Shown here: positions 31,583 to 35,044 of the stretch, one piece after another
Numbering within the stretch: the stretch's first letter is position 1
Layout: every line of letters starts with the position of its first letter
NCBI GenBank assembly: GCA_905207485.1
Contig: CAJLLL010000016.1
Coordinates: 1-35,044, forward strand
Direction: 5' to 3'
DNA: 35,044 nt
Source of the DNA: an uncultured Phascolarctobacterium sp.
GTDB lineage: Bacteria; Bacillota; Negativicutes; Acidaminococcales; Acidaminococcaceae
Notes under the pieces: model-generated
The model's input: only the letters and a program-made list of their open reading frames with translations
What the model was told of the DNA's origin: nothing
Databases searched by the model: none
Program-made: the position numbers and the translations under genes

Positions 31583-32422
31583 GTGAGTGACGTAAAAAAA
31601 GATTTTGAAGCACGCTTTCATCCGGACGAAACAGAACTTTTAATACTTACAAAAGAAACAGTCAACGGTGCCGGTGTATGCGGAAAATACCTGATACCTT
31701 CCCTTGCTTTTTGGGCATCCGTTGATATCAAAACCGGCGAACTGTCAGAAAAAAGAGGCCAGCTGCAATGGCTGATAAAAAATACGCCTGACCGAAAAGG
31801 ATGGGGCTATGATTTTAAACAATTTAAAATATATCATATCAAAGCACGCAAAAGCTTTCCCAAAAAACTTGAGCCTTATATGGATCCCATCATTAACAAC
31901 TGCTACATGGTTACAGAAGTTATAGACGACAACGCAACAGACAGCCGCTTGGAAGCGATGGACGAAAAACTCTCACGCCCTGTACATATAACTGTCGATA
32001 ATATTGGCAGTTTTGAATTAAACCGTACCTTTTCTTTTTTTGAAGGGGAAATTAACTGGCTTGGTAAAAGCTGCCTGCTTTCACTGGATACTGACGATAA
32101 AGATTCCGAAACCGCAGACCAGGCCATTTCTGTACTGCGACAACTGTACGCCGGTTTAAACAACTGGGATACCAGGCTGCGCCAATACGCTGCAGCAGAA
32201 CTTACCGCTAATGCCAATGAATGGAATGAAGAGGATGACGAACCCGGAGAACCCATAACAGAAGAAATTTTTGCCAGACGTTTAAAAATAAGTGAACTTG
32301 CCATTATGCCAAACGGCGAATTTTCAGTATATTATGATGACGATGATATGTTCTGGGGACATGTAGTTATTGTCTCTGCCAACATCAACGGCGAAATGTA
32401 CGATGCGCAAATAGCAGGATAA
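31583..32422 (+). CDS. DUF2262-like unknown protein
   Basis: The 279-residue soluble protein starts with GTG, with AAAGGAGAG upstream. The C-terminal half (about 135-279) resembles the DUF2262 family: FELNRTFSFFEGEINWLGKS, RLRQYAAAELTANANEWNE, ITEEIFARRLKISELAIMPNGEFSVYY and the closing DDDDMFWGHVVIVSANINGE. The N-terminal half (1-135) has Trp- and Lys-rich strands and I do not recognise it. No signal or membrane segment is present. Function is unknown. It is a single-gene unit, convergent with ksgA. Confidence 0.7.
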   Translation: MSDVKKDFEARFHPDETELLILTKETVNGAGVCGKYLIPSLAFWASVDIKTGELSEKRGQLQWLIKNTPDRKGWGYDFKQFKIYHIKARKSFPKKLEPYMDPIINNCYMVTEVIDDNATDSRLEAMDEKLSRPVHITVDNIGSFELNRTFSFFEGEINWLGKSCLLSLDTDDKDSETADQAISVLRQLYAGLNNWDTRLRQYAAAELTANANEWNEEDDEPGEPITEEIFARRLKISELAIMPNGEFSVYYDDDDMFWGHVVIVSANINGEMYDAQIAG

Positions 32423-32429
32423 AATAAAG

Positions 32430-32473
32430 AACTCCCTTTAACCAAGCATTAACTGTTTAAGTTGAAGGGAGTT
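32430..32473. terminator. Bidirectional terminator between the DUF2262-like gene and ksgA
   Basis: 13-base arms AACTCCCTTTAAC/GTTGAAGGGAGTT (32430-32442 with 32461-32473, one wobble or mismatch) with an 18-base loop are followed by a T-rich run on the plus strand. A shorter T-run lies on the minus side. Confidence 0.75.
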
Positions 32474-32485
32474 TTATTTTTATTT

Positions 32486-33337
32486 TTATTTTATTTTTTC
32501 AAAAATATTGGTTAAATTGGCAAAATCCTGCAATGACAATGTTTCGCCGCGGCGTTTGGGGTCAATGCCAGCAAGTTCAAGCCACTGCTGAGCCTGCTGT
32601 GAAGTTATGCCCATATTTTTAAGCGCATTGCTCAACATTTTGCGGCGCAAAGAAAAGGCTGCTTTAACAACTCTGAAAAATAATTTTTCATCGCAGACTT
32701 CCACCGGCGGCACCGTACGGTTTTTGCATACCACTACGGCACTATCAACGCCCGGACGCGGTATAAAACATTCCGGCGGCACTATAAAAGCAAGTTCAGG
32801 CTCCGTATAATACTGCATTGCCACAGAAAGCGCCCCGTATTCCTTACCGCCAGGTGCAGCGGTCATGCGCTCCGCCACTTCTTTCTGTACCATTACAACC
32901 ATACGTTCTACCGGCAGTTTTTTCTCCAGCAGCGCAAAAATAATAGGTGTAGTTATATAATACGGCAGGTTGGCTGCTACTTTAAAACTTCTGCCGCCCA
33001 TGGCTGCATTAACGTCAAGTTCCAATACATCGGCGTTAATTACGCGCACGTTTGCATATCCTTCCAGCGTTTTTTCAAGTACAGGCAAAAGGCGTCTGTC
33101 CAGTTCAACCGCTGTTACACCGGCGCCTGTTTCTGCCAAAGCCTGCGTCAGCGTGCCAATGCCCGGGCCTATTTCCAGCACCGCATCTCCTTCGGTCAAT
33201 TCCGCAGCAGCGGCAATACGGCGCACAACATCCTCACTTATTAAAAAGTTCTGCCCCAGTTTTTTATCGGCATGCAGGTTAAATCTGCGCAATATATAAT
33301 TTGTAACTTCCGGGGTTGCTATAACTGGTTTATTCAT
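32486..33337 (-). CDS. ksgA: 16S rRNA dimethyladenosine transferase
   Basis: The product is 283 residues from ATG 33337, chosen because GGAG lies upstream and the family starts near here; the longer frame to 33376 runs into rnmV. KsgA dimethylates two adenosines in helix 45 of 16S rRNA during small-subunit assembly. Motifs are KKLGQNFLISEDVV, the SAM-binding LEIGPGIGTLTQAL, VTAVELDRRL, INADVLELD and the catalytic VAANLPYYITTPI. The C-terminal helical domain has AFSLRRKMLSNAL. It overlaps rnmV by eight bases, the usual Firmicute arrangement. Confidence 0.95.
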   Translation of the reverse strand: MNKPVIATPEVTNYILRRFNLHADKKLGQNFLISEDVVRRIAAAAELTEGDAVLEIGPGIGTLTQALAETGAGVTAVELDRRLLPVLEKTLEGYANVRVINADVLELDVNAAMGGRSFKVAANLPYYITTPIIFALLEKKLPVERMVVMVQKEVAERMTAAPGGKEYGALSVAMQYYTEPELAFIVPPECFIPRPGVDSAVVVCKNRTVPPVEVCDEKLFFRVVKAAFSLRRKMLSNALKNMGITSQQAQQWLELAGIDPKRRGETLSLQDFANLTNIFEKIK

Positions 33338-33875
33338 TAACTTCTCCAATTTCCGCCAATGCGGATTCAAATTCATATCTTGTCACGCCATAAGTATTCA
33401 AACGCTGCAAAAAAGTTTTGGCATTGCCGTAACCTATGCCAAGCAGCGCTGCCATTTTATCGCGTTTAGCGCTTGCCATGCTGCCGCCGCTAAGCCCGTT
33501 TGCCATCAAATCACGTTCTGTAAATTCACCAACGGGATTAAATTCATGGTGCCGCACTTTATTAAGCGCCGTCAATATTGCTTTGGGGCTTGCCTGTTCC
33601 ACACCAATATCGTTGTTGGCTGTAGCTTCAATACGTGGTATAAACGCCTGCCCCGCCTCCGGAAAACGTTCCGTTAAATAACGGCGGATACGGTTACCGG
33701 CTCCGTCCGGGTCAGTTAAAATAATAATGCCGCGCTTTTTATAAGCTGCTTCAATTTTCCGCAGAGTTGAAGGCGCCAGCGTAAAGCCTCCGGTTTCAAT
33801 CGTATCTGCATCCAAAGCACGCTTTATTGCCGCTGTATCGCTTTTTCCTTCTACCACCAAAACTTCTTTCAGCAA
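33330..33875 (-). CDS. rnmV: Ribonuclease M5
   Basis: The 181-residue TOPRIM nuclease matures 5S rRNA in Firmicutes. The TOPRIM glutamate is in VVEGKSDTAAIKRA (Glu9) and the acidic pair in ILTDPDGAGNRIRRYL. The RIEATANNDIGVEQASP segment is characteristic of the M5 family. It lies four bases after the 3D-domain gene and overlaps ksgA, in the order yabE-rnmV-ksgA known from Bacillus. No 5S rRNA gene is in the window. Confidence 0.94.
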   Translation of the reverse strand: MLKEVLVVEGKSDTAAIKRALDADTIETGGFTLAPSTLRKIEAAYKKRGIIILTDPDGAGNRIRRYLTERFPEAGQAFIPRIEATANNDIGVEQASPKAILTALNKVRHHEFNPVGEFTERDLMANGLSGGSMASAKRDKMAALLGIGYGNAKTFLQRLNTYGVTRYEFESALAEIGEVNE

Positions 33876-33879
33876 ATTA

Positions 33880-34854
33880 TCAATCCTCTAAAATATAAAT
33901 TTCAACATTACGGCGGCCCCAGTTAATAGCTTCTTCGTAACTATCCATAAATAAATCTATCCTGTTACCCACAATCGCGCCGCCGGTATCACCGGCAATG
34001 GCAACGCCGTAACCGGGAATATACATTTTAGTATAATACGGTATTACATGCGGGTCAACAGCAACTATGCCGCGCGCCGGCACCAGCCCGATGGAAGTAA
34101 GTCCCGTGCCACTGCCGCAGTTAATGGTATAAGCGCTTGCTTCCGCATTAATGATGCGCGTATATTTTTTACGTCCTTCCGGAGTTTGTACCGACATGCC
34201 AATGCCGCGTCTGATAACGGAATATTTAGGGTCTGCCAGCACTTCGCGGGCAATCTCCACTTCTTTTGGCATATTGCCGGTACTTACAACAGATTTTTTA
34301 ATAACCTTAACCTTTCCTGCTTCTCCCTGCTCAATAACCTTCTGCTGTCCAAAAGGGATATTGGCATCGTCAATGTATTTTACAGGAATTTCTGACGGAG
34401 CTTCAGCAGAACTCAGTTTATCTCCTTTATTAAGGATATGGATTTCCATATCAGCAGTAATTTTGGCATCAGGTGCCGGGTAAACACGTTTTTTGCTGAA
34501 GCGGATTTTTAAATCGCGCAGTGCTTCTCCGACAGTTTCTTTGCTGGTAAAAAATTTCTGTTCCGATTCTCCGCGAACTACTACAACAGGCACGGCACGC
34601 TTTAATGTAAACACCGTTCCCTGTGCGCCGGTTTCTTCCACAATTCTGTCAGATTGACCGACACGCACGCCGGCTTCTTTAAAAATTTCACGCGGTTCAC
34701 TCAAATTGGTTGTTACCGTTTTTTCCGTGCCGTCAAATTTTAAAATCGTTACGGCAGACTCAGCAAGACCAGGATGAGTTTGCCCCGCAAACAAAATTAC
34801 AAACATTACTGCAATCAGTATGCTGCGTTTCCAAAATGTAACATGTCCAGGCAT
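33880..34854 (-). CDS. yabE: YabE-like 3D-domain cell wall protein
   Basis: The 324-residue protein has one N-terminal hydrophobic segment (about 11-24; signal or anchor). Two DUF348 ubiquitin-like repeats follow (about 35-75 and 87-130), then a G5-like region (about 155-190) and a C-terminal 3D domain (about 238-322) with the three conserved aspartates: VDPHVIPYYTKMYIPGYG (Asp267), AGDTGG (Asp289) and RIDLFMDS (Asp300). 3D domains form a double-psi barrel related to lytic transglycosylases. In YabE and the RpfB/Sps relatives they remodel peptidoglycan outside the cytoplasmic membrane. Here it heads the rnmV-ksgA operon, with TAAGGAGGT as an ideal ribosome site. Confidence 0.88.
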   Translation of the reverse strand: MPGHVTFWKRSILIAVMFVILFAGQTHPGLAESAVTILKFDGTEKTVTTNLSEPREIFKEAGVRVGQSDRIVEETGAQGTVFTLKRAVPVVVVRGESEQKFFTSKETVGEALRDLKIRFSKKRVYPAPDAKITADMEIHILNKGDKLSSAEAPSEIPVKYIDDANIPFGQQKVIEQGEAGKVKVIKKSVVSTGNMPKEVEIAREVLADPKYSVIRRGIGMSVQTPEGRKKYTRIINAEASAYTINCGSGTGLTSIGLVPARGIVAVDPHVIPYYTKMYIPGYGVAIAGDTGGAIVGNRIDLFMDSYEEAINWGRRNVEIYILED

Positions 34855-34879
34855 AAAACTACCTCCTTAATTCGGGGGT

Positions 34880-34909
34880 ATTTTATCACAGTACTTTTTG
34901 CAATGTCAA
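34880..34909 (-). promoter_or_regulatory. Strong promoter of the yabE-rnmV-ksgA operon
   Basis: A perfect TTGACA (34904-34909) and TAAAAT (34880-34885, 5/6, preceded by TGA as an extended -10) are separated by 18 bases on the minus strand. It is the best promoter in the window, about 26 bases before ATG 34854. Confidence 0.8.
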
Positions 34910-34995
34910 GCCGTCCACTTTCACAAGATTTTAATTGCTATTTTGAAAACAATAAAGCAAAATGTTTTTAAAATAAGTATTTTTGTTGCAATCAG

Positions 34996-35037
34996 AACCA
35001 CCCGCATAGCGGGTGGTTTGCTCTGCGGCTAGAAGCC
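34996..35037. repeat. Palindromic hairpin at the right edge, possible IS200-like end
   Basis: A perfect 10-bp inverted repeat AACCACCCGC/GCGGGTGGTT (34996-35005 with 35009-35018) encloses only three bases (ATA). Eight bases later a short GGCT-AGA-AGCC hairpin (35027-35037) is followed by a T5 run to 35042. Two adjacent subterminal hairpins of this form are typical of IS200/IS605-type ends or of palindromic repeats. A terminator for a gene beyond the window is the other possibility. The DNA ends before this can be decided. Confidence 0.5.
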
Positions 35038-35044
35038 TTTTTGC

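Overview
The window reads as chromosomal DNA of a diderm Firmicute (Negativicutes; an Acidaminococcaceae member such as Phascolarctobacterium would fit, but the genus is a guess). Two things support this. The right end has the Firmicute order yabE-rnmV-ksgA (3D-domain wall protein, ribonuclease M5, 16S rRNA dimethyltransferase). The centre carries an outer-membrane lipopolysaccharide (LPS) locus with lptD, the ADP-heptose pathway and two heptosyltransferases. No rRNA, tRNA, CRISPR array or complete mobile element was seen. No gap between genes exceeds about 300 bases.

Left part (1-11.3 kb), nearly all on the minus strand: the N-terminal part of an unknown AT-rich membrane-anchored protein runs off the edge. 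A thiamine salvage set thiD-thiM-thiE lies directly behind transketolase, a thiamine-diphosphate enzyme. Next are a lone AAA/ABC-type ATPase, an EF-G paralogue with an altered P-loop, a ferredoxin-nitroreductase with a small unknown partner, and a rubredoxin-glutamate synthase-like flavoprotein. A short Asp/Tyr-rich protein is encoded on the plus strand with its own promoter and terminator.

Central surface-polysaccharide region (11.3-26.0 kb): a minus-strand operon rfbA-rfbC-glycosyltransferase-rfbB makes dTDP-sugar precursors (no rfbD is present). A plus-strand AT-rich CgeB-like glycosyltransferase follows. A nine-gene minus-strand operon then runs from 25.9 kb down to 16.1 kb: lptD, gmhA, hldE, hldD, gmhB, waaC-like, waaF-like, an LtaS-like membrane phosphotransferase and a WaaE-like GT2. 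Gaps in it are small or overlapping. It covers heptose precursor synthesis, inner-core assembly, probable core decoration and outer-membrane LPS insertion.

Right part (26.1-35.0 kb): an AcoR-type regulator lacking the sigma-54 contact loop lies in an operon behind a secreted NlpC/P60 hydrolase. Divergently there are four plus-strand units: a lone HlyD-like lipoprotein, a zinc-ribbon coiled-coil protein, a DMT-family permease and a DUF2262-like protein. The yabE-rnmV-ksgA operon closes the region behind a near-consensus promoter. The last 50 bases hold a strong palindrome that may be the edge of an IS200-like element or palindromic repeat. I did not find an obviously new multi-gene system. The most unusual signals are the EF-G paralogue lacking the P-loop lysine, the regulator without GAFTGA, the NlpC/P60 protein with an altered third catalytic position, and the terminator-abutted thiamine genes.
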